DNA of 64,000 bases, from the NCBI RefSeq assembly GCF_003590715.1, contig NZ_QQVY01000006.1, positions 88,967 through 152,966 of the forward strand, read 5' to 3'. Below, one piece after another: positions 17,666-26,579 of the stretch. Position numbers and translations under genes: made by a program. Numbering within the stretch: the first letter of the stretch is position 1; each line of letters starts with the position of its first letter. This DNA is from Paracoccus sp. JM45. Lineage in GTDB: Bacteria > Pseudomonadota > Alphaproteobacteria > Rhodobacterales > Rhodobacteraceae. Under the pieces are notes generated by a model. That model ran no database searches, was not told the DNA's origin, and saw nothing but the letters and a program-made list of their open reading frames with translations.

Positions 17666-18616
17666 TTGCGCGACCTCAGGATGCCGGACCAACGCCACCC
17701 GGAAAAGGCCCACCGCCCAGATCAGGTTCAGCCAAAGAAACCTGACTGGATACGCGTGAAGGCCCCGACTTCGGAAGGCTACAAGCAGACGCGTGATCTG
17801 CTACGTGAACACCGCTTGTCGACCGTCTGCGAAGAAGCAGGCTGCCCTAATGTCGGCGAATGTTGGAGCCAGGGACACGCGACCATGATGATCATGGGCG
17901 AAATCTGTACCCGTGGCTGTACCTTCTGCAACGTGGCCACAGGCCGCCCGCAGGATCTGGACGCCTTCGAACCGGGCCGCGTGGCGCATGCCGTGCAAAA
18001 GCTTGGCCTGAACCATGTCGTGATCACCAGTGTGGACCGCGACGATCTGGACGATGGCGGTGCAGAACATTTCGCGCAGACCATCCGCGCCATCCGGCAC
18101 CGTTCGCCCGGTTCGACCATCGAGGTTCTGACGCCGGACTTTCTGAAGTCCAAGCCGGGTTCGTTGGAAATCGTGGTCGAAGCGCGCCCCGATGTGTTCA
18201 ACCACAATCTGGAAACCGTGCCCGGCCTTTATCCGACGGTGCGTCCCGGCGCGCGCTATTTCCATTCGTTGCGTATTTTGCAGCGGATCAAGGAAATGGA
18301 CCCGACCATGTTCACCAAATCCGGCATTATGGTCGGTCTGGGCGAGGATCGTCAGGGCGTCTTGCAGGTCATGGACGATATGCGGGCAGCCGATATCGAT
18401 TTTATCACTATTGGCCAGTATCTGCAGCCGACATCGAAGCACCACCGCGTTGATCGTTTTGTGACCCCCGAAGAATTCAAGGGTTATGAAAAATCGGCTT
18501 ATGGCAAAGGCTTCCTGATGGTATCGGCCACGCCCTTGACGCGGTCATCCTATCACGCCGGTGACGATTTCGCCCAATTGCGTGACGCACGGCTGGCAAA
18601 ATTGGGTCGTGCCTGA
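17666..18616 (+). CDS. lipA: Lipoyl synthase (radical SAM)
   Basis: Inserts two sulfurs into octanoyl groups on E2 and H proteins. 316 residues. The auxiliary cluster motif is C55-x4-C60-x5-C66 ([12 protein letters not shown]) and the radical SAM motif is C81-x3-C85-x2-C88 (CTRGCTFC). The C-terminal [10 protein letters not shown] serine motif is present. The TTG start at 17666 gives [18 protein letters not shown], the usual N-terminus in this family group, with AAAGGA 8 nt upstream. ATG 17681 is the alternative. Housekeeping gene. Confidence 0.97.
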   Translation: MRDLRMPDQRHPEKAHRPDQVQPKKPDWIRVKAPTSEGYKQTRDLLREHRLSTVCEEAGCPNVGECWSQGHATMMIMGEICTRGCTFCNVATGRPQDLDAFEPGRVAHAVQKLGLNHVVITSVDRDDLDDGGAEHFAQTIRAIRHRSPGSTIEVLTPDFLKSKPGSLEIVVEARPDVFNHNLETVPGLYPTVRPGARYFHSLRILQRIKEMDPTMFTKSGIMVGLGEDRQGVLQVMDDMRAADIDFITIGQYLQPTSKHHRVDRFVTPEEFKGYEKSAYGKGFLMVSATPLTRSSYHAGDDFAQLRDARLAKLGRA

Positions 18617-18742
18617 ATTTTTTTGAAAAATGGGGCGGGGCAGGGTGCTTTGCCTCGTTTCTCCCTCTTGCAAATCCTTTCGACTGGCAATATCCGTCTG
18701 CCAGACCCGAAAGGGTTGCGCCGGAAGAGCGCCGATTGTATC

Positions 18743-18826
18743 GGGGGCGTGGCGGAATGGTAGACGCGACGGATTCAAAATCCGTTTCAGCAATGAGTGC
18801 CGGTTCGAGTCCGGCCGCCCCTACCA
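18743..18826 (+). tRNA. tRNA-Leu (CAA anticodon)
   Basis: 84 nt including encoded CCA. Acceptor stem GGGGGCG / CGCCCCT (first pair G-U). The D arm is TGGCGGAATGGTAGACGC. The anticodon arm is CGGA-TTCAAAA-TCCG with CAA at 18776-18778. A long variable arm typical of leucine tRNAs and the T arm GCCGGTTCGAGTCCGGC follow. The end is A then CCA. No integrated element is seen at its 3' end. Confidence 0.96.
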
Positions 18827-18945
18827 CGCTCTTTCGTTTATCCATCCAGAAACGTGCCAAAAGATATTTTCCGCCAGCGGGAACAAACCCCTATGGCGTT
18901 TGTTTGTCCAACGAAGGTGAAACAACACCGATGAAAGGACAACTC

Positions 18946-19410
18946 ATGGCACAGACAACTTCCGCCAATGATGTGAAACGTGATGCAGATGCCGCCGCGC
19001 AAGAGGCCAAGCACGATCTGTCCGAAGGTGCACGCAAGGTTGAAAACGACCTGCGCGACACCGCCAGCAAACTGGCCGACAATTCGGGCGTAGAGCGTCT
19101 GGCGCAGCGCGGCGCGGATATCGCGAATGAAGCCGTTGAAACCGGTCGTCAATACGCCGACCGTGCGCGTGAAACCGGTCAGGAATATGCAGACCGTGCG
19201 CGTGAAACCGGTCAGGAATATGCAGACCGTGCCCGTCTGGAAGCCGAACGTCTTTACGGCGCAGGCCAGCAGAAAGCGCATGAAGCGGCTGTTTATGCAG
19301 AAGAACGCTATGACGAAGTCTCGGAAATGGTGCGCCGCAACCCTGCGCAATCCTTGGGCATTGCAGCAGGCGTCGGTTTCTTGGTCGGCCTGTTGATCGC
19401 ACGTCGCTGA
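18946..19410 (+). CDS. DUF883 (YqjD/ElaB-like) membrane-anchored protein
   Basis: 154 residues from ATG 18946 (AAAGGA 6 nt upstream). It is a long amphipathic, Ala/Glu/Arg-rich helix with internal 11-residue repeats (YADRARETGQE, twice exact and degenerate around), ending in one transmembrane helix (GIAAGVGFLVGLLIARR). The E. coli relatives YqjD and ElaB are inner-membrane, ribosome-associated proteins of stationary phase. It is followed 7 nt later by a holin-superfamily gene, the same order as yqjD-yqjE, so the pair is probably co-expressed. Confidence 0.85.
   Translation: MAQTTSANDVKRDADAAAQEAKHDLSEGARKVENDLRDTASKLADNSGVERLAQRGADIANEAVETGRQYADRARETGQEYADRARETGQEYADRARLEAERLYGAGQQKAHEAAVYAEERYDEVSEMVRRNPAQSLGIAAGVGFLVGLLIARR
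19159..19224 (+). repeat. 33-bp tandem duplication within the DUF883 gene
   Basis: Two identical 33-bp units (19159-19191 and 19192-19224), each coding one 11-residue heptad-like repeat, with a third degenerate partial copy after them. Copy number could vary between strains. Confidence 0.9.
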
Positions 19411-19417
19411 GGCAGGC

Positions 19418-20077
19418 ATGTTCGATTTTGCCCGCAACGCAAAACTGGCGATCGGTGATACCGCACGCAGAGCGGCGCTGAAAGGCGCCGCCGGATTTGT
19501 CGCCGTCTTTGGCGGCGGCTTTTTGATCGCCGCGCTTTGGTCATTTCTGGCAAATAATCTGGAATGGGGGTCGACGCTTGCGTCGCTTGCTATTGGCGGC
19601 GGGTTCGTCGCGATTGCGATTATCCTAATCATTATGTCGTCCCGCACGAAGCATAAGATGCCAACCTCGGACGAGTTGAAGAAAGAGGTTGAGGCACGGG
19701 TCAGTCTGGCAACCGATGCAGCGATTCTTCGCGCGCGTTCGGAAGCTGACAAGATGGTTGCAGTGGCCGAAACCAAAGCTCACGCGTTGATGGACGAGGC
19801 AGGCTTTCGTGCGGCTAAACTGGCTGGCGACGCAGAACGTCGTGTCTTCGGCAGCGTGCGTCAGACTGCATCTTCTTTGGGAATGACGGCGCAGAATATC
19901 CAGTCAGTGCAACGGTCCACGGATCGTGTGGTCCAGCAGGCCCGTCAGAATGCCAACAGCAATGCTGGAAGTATGGCAAAGCTGGTGGGGGCTTTTGCAA
20001 TAGGCATCACATTGGCGGCCAAGCTGAAAGAAGGGCGTCGTGACCACGATAACTATGATCCTGACGATTTCCTGTAA
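19418..20077 (+). CDS. Phage holin superfamily / YqjE-like membrane protein
   Basis: 219 residues with two adjacent transmembrane helices at about 23-45 and 52-73 (GAAGFVAVFGGGFLIAALWSF; LAIGGGFVAIAIILIIM), typical of the Phage_holin_3_6 / YqjE family. A long charged cytosolic coiled region then ends in another weakly hydrophobic segment. It pairs with the DUF883 gene just upstream. The name holin reflects fold only; nothing here suggests prophage. Confidence 0.75.
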   Translation: MFDFARNAKLAIGDTARRAALKGAAGFVAVFGGGFLIAALWSFLANNLEWGSTLASLAIGGGFVAIAIILIIMSSRTKHKMPTSDELKKEVEARVSLATDAAILRARSEADKMVAVAETKAHALMDEAGFRAAKLAGDAERRVFGSVRQTASSLGMTAQNIQSVQRSTDRVVQQARQNANSNAGSMAKLVGAFAIGITLAAKLKEGRRDHDNYDPDDFL

Positions 20078-20084
20078 GCATTAA

Positions 20085-20112
20085 AAAAGGGCGCCCTATG
20101 GCGCCCTTTTTA
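20085..20112. terminator. Bidirectional terminator between yqjE-like gene and grxD
   Basis: 11-bp stem AAAAGGGCGCC / GGCGCCCTTTT with a four-base loop. A/T runs flank both sides between convergent genes. Confidence 0.88.
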
Positions 20113-20114
20113 TA

Positions 20115-20477
20115 TCAGGCATTTGCTTCGCGGATTTTATCTGCCGCTGCCTGATCATATTCAACGCCTTTTTGGGCAAACAGCTGATCCAGTTCACCCG
20201 ACAGTGTCATCTCGGTGATGATGTCACAGCCACCGACGAATTCACCGTCGACATAAAGCTGCGGAATGGTCGGCCAGTCAGAGAAATCCTTGATCCCCTG
20301 ACGCAGGTCCTGATCGGCCAGAACGTTCACGTCCTGAAAATTGACACCCATATAGTTCAGCACACCTGCCACGCGGCTGGAAAACCCGCACTGCGGCATC
20401 TCTTTTGTGCCTTTCATGAACAGAACCACCGGGTTCGTGGTAATGATCTCTTTGATATTCGTATTTGCGTCGCTCAT
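20115..20477 (-). CDS. grxD: Monothiol glutaredoxin Grx4/GrxD
   Basis: 120 residues with the monothiol CGFS active site (Cys30 in [10 protein letters not shown]), then [19 protein letters not shown] for glutathione binding. Such proteins bind a shared [2Fe-2S] cluster with BolA partners and move clusters or sense iron. Here a bolA gene lies 63 nt upstream on the same strand, fitting a Grx-BolA complex. Cytosolic. Confidence 0.95.
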   Translation of the reverse strand: MSDANTNIKEIITTNPVVLFMKGTKEMPQCGFSSRVAGVLNYMGVNFQDVNVLADQDLRQGIKDFSDWPTIPQLYVDGEFVGGCDIITEMTLSGELDQLFAQKGVEYDQAAADKIREANA

Positions 20478-20540
20478 CTCGGCAATCCTTATATGTACGT
20501 TGCCCGCGAAAACGGGCTGATATTCCGAAAGCAGGGGCTG

Positions 20541-20783
20541 TCAGGCCGGCGCTTTTGTCGTCAGCGCCAGGGCATGCAATGCGCCCGCAGGTCCATCCAT
20601 TTTGCCTTTCAATGCAGCATAGACAGCGCGCTGTTGCTGGACGCGGTTCTGGCCACGAAAGCTTTCGTCGATCACCTCGGCGGAATAGTGGTTACCGTCA
20701 CCAGCCAGATCCGTGATCGTGATCTTGGCCTCGGGGAATGCGGCCCGGATAAGGGCTTCGATGTCATGGGCTTCCATCGCCAT
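20541..20783 (-). CDS. BolA-family protein
   Basis: 80 residues. The BolA fold is evident in EALIRAAFPEAKITITDLAGDGNHYSAEVI and RVQQQRAVYAALKGKM..LHALAL, with the conserved C-terminal His. The loop residue next to Gly-Asp-Gly-Asn-His suggests the IbaG/BolA2 type that partners monothiol glutaredoxins. AAGGA lies 7 nt before ATG 20783. It forms an operon with grxD downstream, with a likely role in iron-sulfur cluster handling. Confidence 0.9.
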   Translation of the reverse strand: MAMEAHDIEALIRAAFPEAKITITDLAGDGNHYSAEVIDESFRGQNRVQQQRAVYAALKGKMDGPAGALHALALTTKAPA

Positions 20784-20850
20784 CGGGTGTTCCTTCTGTC
20801 TTTCATTACAGATGTAGGGGATGCCCCGTGCCGTCGCAAGGCCATGCAGA

Positions 20851-20879
20851 AAGGCCGCACCCGATAGGGCGCGGCCTTA
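20851..20879 (-). terminator. Terminator of the small lipoprotein gene
   Basis: Stem GGCCGCGCCC / GGGTGCGGCC (one mismatch pair) followed by TTTCT on the minus strand. It lies 25 nt after the lipoprotein stop and ahead of bolA. Confidence 0.75.
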
Positions 20880-20903
20880 GCTGGAAATAGTGCCGGTTCC
20901 GGA

Positions 20904-21071
20904 TCAGTTCATCGCGCTGACAGCACCGGCGGTTCCACCGACCACCGCGCCGACAGGCCCGGCAACTGCCGCACCACCGACGCCACCGGTCGCTGCGCGT
21001 TCTGTCACAGTATTACCGCAAGCCGAAAGTGCCAACACCGCAGCAGTCAGTCCCAAAGCAATATAACGCAT
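20904..21071 (-). CDS. Small glycine-zipper lipoprotein, 55 residues
   Basis: Very short gene: MRYIALGLTAAVLALSAC forms a lipoprotein signal with the lipobox LSAC (Cys18). A Gly/Ala/Val-rich tail (GGVGGAAVAGPVGAVVGGTAGAV) of glycine-zipper type follows. AAGGGG lies 7 nt before ATG 21071, and a good terminator follows, so it is a complete transcription unit. Likely lipid-anchored in the envelope; function unknown. Similar tiny entericidin-like or zipper lipoproteins are common in alphaproteobacteria. Confidence 0.8.
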   Translation of the reverse strand: MRYIALGLTAAVLALSACGNTVTERAATGGVGGAAVAGPVGAVVGGTAGAVSAMN

Positions 21072-21177
21072 CTTCGATCCCCTTAAAAAACAAAGCGTGT
21101 TTTATTCTGGGGAACGACGCGCAACGGGGGACGATAGTTCCGCGTGGGCATGCAGAAAACCTGCCGGATTGCGGCAA

Positions 21178-22059
21178 TTACAGGTCCTGTTGCCGTAACC
21201 AGTCGATAAAGGTTTCGATATCGCCACGCCTTTCCAGATCATCACGTTCGACCAGATAGAAGCTTTCGCCCATTGCAATTTCCAGCGCGAAAGGAGCCAC
21301 CAGTCTGCCATCATCCAGTTCGCGCCGGACAAAACTGCGGCTGATGATCGCGCAGCCATGACCGGCCCCAAGGATATGCATGGCAATCAGCGACGAATCC
21401 GCCTTCATCCATTGGACCGGACGGGGCTGCGCGAACCCGCAATGATCAAACAGCCGGTCCCAGTCGGTCTCGGACCCGACGATCTGGACGATATGCGCGG
21501 CACGAAGCAGATCAACCGAAGGCGTATTCCCAAGCGTCATTGCATAATCGGGGTGGCAAACGATGGTCGCCCCCCCGATCTGCAGGCGGTGGATCTTGTT
21601 CTCGGGCCAGTCCCCGCCGCCATAGCGGATGTCCAGATCGATGCTCGCGTCGCTCATCCGGTCGGCCCAGACGGTGGTGGACAGCTCGATCTCGATATCG
21701 GGGTGCTGGTTGCGAAAGGCGTTCAGGCGCGGGGCCAGCAACAGCGCAGCAAATGAGATCGAGGACCTTACCCGGATAATCGACTTGCGTTTGGTGCTGA
21801 ACAGACCGTCGGTTGCAGTCTGCATATTCTGGAAGGATTTGCGGATCGGCAGGGCATAGGCCTGACCGACGTCTGTCAGTTCGACCCCCTTTGCCAGACG
21901 CTTGAACAGCTGCATGCCGAGATGCTGTTCCAGCAGACGTATCTGCTGGCTGACCGCCGCAGGTGTCAGGTTCAGTTCATCGGCCGCCGAGCTGAAGGAA
22001 CTGTGACGCGCGGATGCCTCGAACGATCGAAGCCAGGTGACATGGGGCAATCGGCGCAT
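21178..22059 (-). CDS. LysR-family regulator (GcvA type) of the adjacent catabolic operon
   Basis: 293 residues. The N-terminal winged helix is WLRSFEASARHSSFSSAADELNLTPAAVSQQIRLLE. The substrate-binding domain has LDIRYGGGDWP and GHGCAIISRSFV, typical of the GcvA-like group. It is divergent from GMC-dehydrogenase/enolase-superfamily/aldehyde-dehydrogenase genes, and a strong palindrome lies between the two starts, so it probably controls that operon. Inducer unknown. Confidence 0.88.
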   Translation of the reverse strand: MRRLPHVTWLRSFEASARHSSFSSAADELNLTPAAVSQQIRLLEQHLGMQLFKRLAKGVELTDVGQAYALPIRKSFQNMQTATDGLFSTKRKSIIRVRSSISFAALLLAPRLNAFRNQHPDIEIELSTTVWADRMSDASIDLDIRYGGGDWPENKIHRLQIGGATIVCHPDYAMTLGNTPSVDLLRAAHIVQIVGSETDWDRLFDHCGFAQPRPVQWMKADSSLIAMHILGAGHGCAIISRSFVRRELDDGRLVAPFALEIAMGESFYLVERDDLERRGDIETFIDWLRQQDL

Positions 22060-22102
22060 GATGGTCCAGTTTGTTATCCGCCAAGTCTGGCCGGTTTACA
22101 GG

Positions 22103-22128
22103 GTTCGAGCAAATCTATTTGCTCAAAC
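22103..22128. promoter_or_regulatory. Palindromic operator between LysR gene and GMC operon
   Basis: GAGCAAAT-CT-ATTTGCTC is a perfect 18-bp inverted repeat (22107-22124). It extends to 26 bp with flanking GTT/AAC and one mismatched pair. It is AT-rich in the centre and sits in the divergent promoter region, as expected for a LysR recognition site. Confidence 0.65.
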
Positions 22129-22224
22129 TCATATGGGGTCTCAGCGGTCAAAGTCGTTGTTTGCGTTTCTGGCCGCCTGCTGCCTCATTATGCAGCGAAT
22201 GACAACAGCAGTGCGGGCCATAAC

Positions 22225-23826
22225 ATGCAGCAGGATCAATACGACTTTATCGTCGTCGGCGCGGGTTCGGCTGGCTGTGTTTTGGCCGACCGGCTGTCAG
22301 ATAACGGCAAGTTCAGCGTCCTGGTGGTGGAGGCTGGCGGGACCGATGCCCGGATGTGGATCAAGATACCCGTCGGCTATGCGATCAATTATGCCAATCC
22401 GCACCTGAACTGGGGCTATCACACCGATGCCGATGACGGTTTATCGGGGCGCAGCAGCTATTGGCCGCGGGGGCGGGTCGTTGGTGGATCAAGCTCGATC
22501 AATGCGATGGCCTATGTCCGTGGCCAGCCGCGTGATTTCGATGATTGGGTGGCCGCTGGTGCCGATGGCTGGGGATGGGACGCCGTGCGCGATACCTATG
22601 CCGCTATGGAAACCGCGTCGGACGATCCTGCAGGCACGGGCCCTGTCTGGGTGCAGGATCTGTCAGACCAGATGAACCCGTTTTCGGCGCATTTCATCAA
22701 GGCGGCCCCGCAAGCGGGCTATCAGGTTGTGGATGACATGAACCGCATAGGGGCCGAGGGCGTCGGCTATTACCGCAGCAATGTCAGGCGCGGTCGCCGC
22801 TGGTCTGCGGCCGATGCATTTTTGCGCCCTGCAATGAAGCGGTCGAACCTGCGGCTGGTCACCCATGCCCATGTCACCCGACTGGAGTTTTCGGGTGCCA
22901 AGGTCGACGGGCTGACCTATCTGCATCGCGGCAAAAGCCGTCGCGTGACCGCACGCCACGAGGTGATCCTCAGCGCGGGCGCCATCAATTCGCCACAGCT
23001 GTTGCAACTGTCGGGGATTGGCCCCGCGCAACTGCTGCAATCGCATGGTATTCAGGTGCGCCATGATCTGCCGCAGGTCGGGCAGAACCTTCAGGACCAT
23101 CTGGCGATCACCCATCAGTTCAGGGCCACAAAAGACACGCTGAACGCCATTCTGGGCAACCGCATGGGGCGGCTTCTGGCCGGAATGCGCTATGTCCTGA
23201 CGCGGCGCGGTCCCTTGGCGGTGCCGGTCAATCAGGTCGGCGGTTTCGTGCGTTCGGGGCCGGATGTAGCATCCCCCGATGTGCAGCTGTTCTGCAACCC
23301 TGCGTCATATGAAATTACCCCCGAAGGCAAGGTCGCCATGGACTGGACAGGCGGTTATCTGATGTCGGCGCAAACCTGTCGTCCGACCAGCCGTGGGTCG
23401 GTGCGGATACGGTCCGCCAATCACCGCGACACGCCCTCGATCAACGCCAATTCCCTCGCCACCCCCGAGGATCGCCACGCCGCCATTCGCGGAAGCCGTT
23501 TGATCCGTGACCTGTCCCTGACGCCCGAACTGCAATCGGTCACTCTTGGACCCAAGGATGCCAGCTTTACAACAATGGACGACGCGGCCCTGTTGCAGGA
23601 TTTCCGCGACCGCGCCTCGACCGTCTATCACCCGACCTGCACTTGCCGGATGGGACATGATGCGCGCGATTCCGTGGTTGATGCACGGCTGCGGGTCCAC
23701 AGGGTTGCGGGCCTGCGGGTCGTCGATGCATCGGCTTTTCCCAATATCACCTCGGGCAATACCAACGCGCCTACGATGATGCTGGCCATGCGTGCCGCCG
23801 ATATGATCCTGCAGGATGCAGGCTGA
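22225..23826 (+). CDS. GMC-family FAD alcohol dehydrogenase (choline dehydrogenase-like)
   Basis: 533 residues. The FAD-binding GxGxxG is DFIVVGAGSAGCVLADRL (residues 7-24). GMC signature 1 is WPRGRVVGGSSSINAM and signature 2 is SAGAINSPQLLQLSGIGP. C-terminal active-site elements are YHPTCTCRMG and SGNTNAPT. The family oxidises alcohols to aldehydes; choline, PEG-type or sugar alcohols are all possible. ATG 22225 was chosen because MQQDQYDFIVVGAG is the normal family start; the ribosome site is weak. First gene of a three-gene run with an enolase-superfamily enzyme and an aldehyde dehydrogenase, suggesting sequential oxidation of an alcohol. Confidence 0.9.
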   Translation: MQQDQYDFIVVGAGSAGCVLADRLSDNGKFSVLVVEAGGTDARMWIKIPVGYAINYANPHLNWGYHTDADDGLSGRSSYWPRGRVVGGSSSINAMAYVRGQPRDFDDWVAAGADGWGWDAVRDTYAAMETASDDPAGTGPVWVQDLSDQMNPFSAHFIKAAPQAGYQVVDDMNRIGAEGVGYYRSNVRRGRRWSAADAFLRPAMKRSNLRLVTHAHVTRLEFSGAKVDGLTYLHRGKSRRVTARHEVILSAGAINSPQLLQLSGIGPAQLLQSHGIQVRHDLPQVGQNLQDHLAITHQFRATKDTLNAILGNRMGRLLAGMRYVLTRRGPLAVPVNQVGGFVRSGPDVASPDVQLFCNPASYEITPEGKVAMDWTGGYLMSAQTCRPTSRGSVRIRSANHRDTPSINANSLATPEDRHAAIRGSRLIRDLSLTPELQSVTLGPKDASFTTMDDAALLQDFRDRASTVYHPTCTCRMGHDARDSVVDARLRVHRVAGLRVVDASAFPNITSGNTNAPTMMLAMRAADMILQDAG

Positions 23827-23854
23827 TCACATTCCCACCAAGGAAAGGGCCATC

Positions 23855-25063
23855 ATGCGCCTTGAAAAGCTAGAAACATTTGTCGTCGCCAACCCGCCCC
23901 CCCGTCACGGAGGGCGCTATTTCATCTTTGTCCGCCTGACGACCACCTGCGGCATCACCGGCGTGGGCGAGATTTACAATGCCACCTTCGGTCCGGACGT
24001 ATGCTGCGCGATGGCGCGGGATATGTTCGCGCGCCATTTCGAAAACGAGGATCCGGCCCGCATCGAATTGCTGTTCCGCAAGGCCTATGGCGCGGGCTTT
24101 ACGCAACGCCCCGATGTCAGCGTCATGGGCACCTTCAGCGGGCTGGAAATGGCGTGCTGGGATATCTTGGGCAAAGCGGCGGATAAGCCGGTTCACGAAC
24201 TGCTGGGCGGGCGTGTGCATGACCGGTTGCGCAGCTATTCCTATATCTATCCGGCCAGTGGCGATGTCTATCCCGACCCGAATACGCCCAACGCCTATAA
24301 CGATGCATCCATCGCGGCCGAGGTGGCGGTCGGTATGGTCGAACAGGGTTTCACCGCGCTGAAATTCGATCCCGCCGGCCCCTTTACCATCTTCGACGGG
24401 CATCAACCGCGGCTAGAGGATATCACCCGCAGCGTTGATTTCTGCCGTGAAATCCGTGCGGCAGTCGGGGATCGGGCCGACCTTCTGTTCGGCACCCACG
24501 GCCAGTTCACCGTGTCGGGGGCCAAGCGTCTGGCCCGTGCGCTGGAACCCTATGACCCCTTGTGGTTCGAAGAACCACTGCCGCCGGAAAGCCCCGCCGA
24601 TATGGCGCAGGTCGCGGCCTTTACCTCGATCCCTGTGGCGGCGGGTGAACGGCTTTGCACCAAGTATGAATTCGCACGTCTGCTGGAAACCGGCGCGGCA
24701 TCAATCCTGCAGATGAACCTCGGGCGCGTCGGCGGTCTGATGGAGGCGAAGAAGATCGCCGGAATGGCCGAAACCCGTCAGGTGCAAATCGCGCCGCATC
24801 TGTATTGCGGCCCGATCGTTGCGGCGGCCAATATCCAGATTGCCGCCTGTTCGCCGAACTTCCTGATCCTTGAAAGCATCGGCACCTTTGATGGTCCCTA
24901 TATGCAATGCGTCAAGGGCGGGATCGAATGGGAAGACGGCTATATCATTCCATCAAACAAGCCGGGTCTGGGTCTGGAAATCGACGACGAGGCGGTCGCC
25001 AGGATGACCTATCACAGTGACGAACTGCATCTGGACATGGCCAAGGCCCATGTGACCCCCTGA
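23855..25063 (+). CDS. Enolase-superfamily (mandelate racemase / muconate lactonizing) enzyme, atypical metal site
   Basis: 402 residues; AAGG lies ahead of ATG 23855. N-terminal capping domain (1-125), then the TIM barrel. Base motif Lys170-x-Asp172 (ALKFDPAG), metal ligands Glu239/240 (WFEEPLPPE) and Glu265 (AAGERL), and His315 (APHLYCGP). The first metal ligand position reads FGTHGQF, with Gly where dehydratases such as galactonate dehydratase have Asp (DxHG). By family it abstracts a proton alpha to a carboxylate, usually dehydrating a sugar acid. Its substrate cannot be named. Between a GMC dehydrogenase and an aldehyde dehydrogenase, in one operon. Confidence 0.85.
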   Translation: MRLEKLETFVVANPPPRHGGRYFIFVRLTTTCGITGVGEIYNATFGPDVCCAMARDMFARHFENEDPARIELLFRKAYGAGFTQRPDVSVMGTFSGLEMACWDILGKAADKPVHELLGGRVHDRLRSYSYIYPASGDVYPDPNTPNAYNDASIAAEVAVGMVEQGFTALKFDPAGPFTIFDGHQPRLEDITRSVDFCREIRAAVGDRADLLFGTHGQFTVSGAKRLARALEPYDPLWFEEPLPPESPADMAQVAAFTSIPVAAGERLCTKYEFARLLETGAASILQMNLGRVGGLMEAKKIAGMAETRQVQIAPHLYCGPIVAAANIQIAACSPNFLILESIGTFDGPYMQCVKGGIEWEDGYIIPSNKPGLGLEIDDEAVARMTYHSDELHLDMAKAHVTP

Positions 25064-25074
25064 AAGGCAATAAC

Positions 25075-26517
25075 ATGATTTCGATCAATAAATTCTATAT
25101 CGGCGGCGAATGGGTCACCCCGGATTCGACCAAGACAATGCCGATCCTGACGCCATCGACCAATGCCCAGATCGGGCAGCTGACCTTGGGCAATCGCACG
25201 GATGTGGACCGCGCGGTGGCTGCCGCAAAGACGGCGTTCGACAGCTTTTCGATGACCTCGAAACAGGAACGTCTGGCGCTGCTGTACCGTCTGGCCGATG
25301 TGACCCGCGACCGGATGGAAGATCTGGCGCAGGCCATCACCATGGAAATGGGCGCCCCCGCAACCATGTCGTTCGAGGTTCAGGCGGATGCAGGTCTTGG
25401 CCATCTTCTGGCATTCACCGCCGCACTGAAGGCTTTGGAGGAGGAGGAAACCCTTCCCAACGGCGATTTGTTGTCGCGTGAACCCATCGGTGTCTGCGGG
25501 CTGATTACGCCGTGGAACTGGCCGATCAACCAGATCGCCCTGAAGGTGATCCCCGCTTTGGCGACCGGATCGACCTGCATCCTGAAGCCCTCAGAACATA
25601 CGCCCCTGTCGGCCCAGATCTATGCCGAGATCATCCACGAAGCTGGCTATCCCGCAGGGGTCTTCAACCTTGTGCATGGCGACGGCCCGACCGTTGGTGC
25701 CGGACTGTCCAGCCATCCGGATGTGGCGATGATGTCCTTTACCGGATCGACCCGCGCGGGCAGTGCCGTGTCAAAGGATTCAGCCGATACCGTCAAGCGT
25801 GTGACACTGGAACTGGGGGGCAAATCGCCCAATCTGGTCTTTGCCGATTGCGATCTTGCAACACGCATTCAGGAAGGCGTGGTGGGCTGTTTTTATAACA
25901 CCGGTCAATCCTGCGATGCGCCGACCCGCATGCTGGTCGAACGCAGCGTCTATGATCAGGCGCTGGAGATTGCCAAAAGGGCGGCTGACGCGCAGGTCGT
26001 CGGTGATCCCGCAGCTAAAGGCGATCACATCGGGCCTTTGTTCGACGGTATCCAGTATGACCGTGTCCAGACGATGATCCAGAAGGGTATCGACGGCGGC
26101 GCGCGTCTGCTGGCCGGTGGTGCCGGTCGCCCTGACGGGTTGCCCGAACATCTGCAAACGGGCTGGTTCGTCCGTCCGACGATCTTTTGCGATGTGACCC
26201 CCGATATGGCCATCTGGCGCGAGGAAATCTTTGGCCCCGTTCTGGTCATGACGCCCTTTGATACCGAAGAAGAAGCCATCGCGCTGGCCAATGACACCGA
26301 ATACGGTCTGGCCGCCTATCTGCAGACCGGCAGTAAGGAACGCGCCCGTCGTGTTAGCCGTCGCCTGCGCGCAGGTGGCATCCATATCAATGGCCGTGAT
26401 GCGGATTACGGATCACCCTTTGGTGGCTTCAAGCATTCGGGCATTGGCCGCGAAGGTGGCCGCTTCGGGTTGGAGGATTACCTTGAACTGAAGGTCCGCC
26501 CGCCGTTCGTCGCCTGA
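25075..26517 (+). CDS. NAD(P)-dependent aldehyde dehydrogenase
   Basis: 480 residues, full length. Cofactor and catalytic motifs are all present: TPWNWP, Glu246 in LELGGKSP, and Cys280 in NTGQSCDAPTRML. The oligomerisation end is PFGGFKHSGIGREGG. It starts 11 nt after the enolase-superfamily gene and ends in a strong terminator, closing the operon. It would oxidise the aldehyde made by the GMC dehydrogenase or its product. Specific substrate unknown. Confidence 0.93.
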   Translation: MISINKFYIGGEWVTPDSTKTMPILTPSTNAQIGQLTLGNRTDVDRAVAAAKTAFDSFSMTSKQERLALLYRLADVTRDRMEDLAQAITMEMGAPATMSFEVQADAGLGHLLAFTAALKALEEEETLPNGDLLSREPIGVCGLITPWNWPINQIALKVIPALATGSTCILKPSEHTPLSAQIYAEIIHEAGYPAGVFNLVHGDGPTVGAGLSSHPDVAMMSFTGSTRAGSAVSKDSADTVKRVTLELGGKSPNLVFADCDLATRIQEGVVGCFYNTGQSCDAPTRMLVERSVYDQALEIAKRAADAQVVGDPAAKGDHIGPLFDGIQYDRVQTMIQKGIDGGARLLAGGAGRPDGLPEHLQTGWFVRPTIFCDVTPDMAIWREEIFGPVLVMTPFDTEEEAIALANDTEYGLAAYLQTGSKERARRVSRRLRAGGIHINGRDADYGSPFGGFKHSGIGREGGRFGLEDYLELKVRPPFVA

Positions 26518-26526
26518 TCACGACAA

Positions 26527-26565
26527 AAGGGGGCGCAAGGAAATATCCTTGCGCCCCCTTTTTTT
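26527..26565. terminator. Strong bidirectional terminator
   Basis: 15-bp perfect stem AAGGGGGCGCAAGGA / TCCTTGCGCCCCCTT with an AATA loop and a seven-T run, between convergent operons. Confidence 0.93.
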
Positions 26566-26579
26566 AAGGTTGGCGGGTG

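Noticed and set aside
18743..18946. tRNA-Leu 3' end as an integration site
   Set aside because: No integrase gene, no repeat of the tRNA 3' end and ordinary genes follow.
19418..20077. Holin-like gene as a sign of prophage
   Set aside because: It pairs with a DUF883 gene as in yqjD-yqjE and there are no other phage genes nearby.
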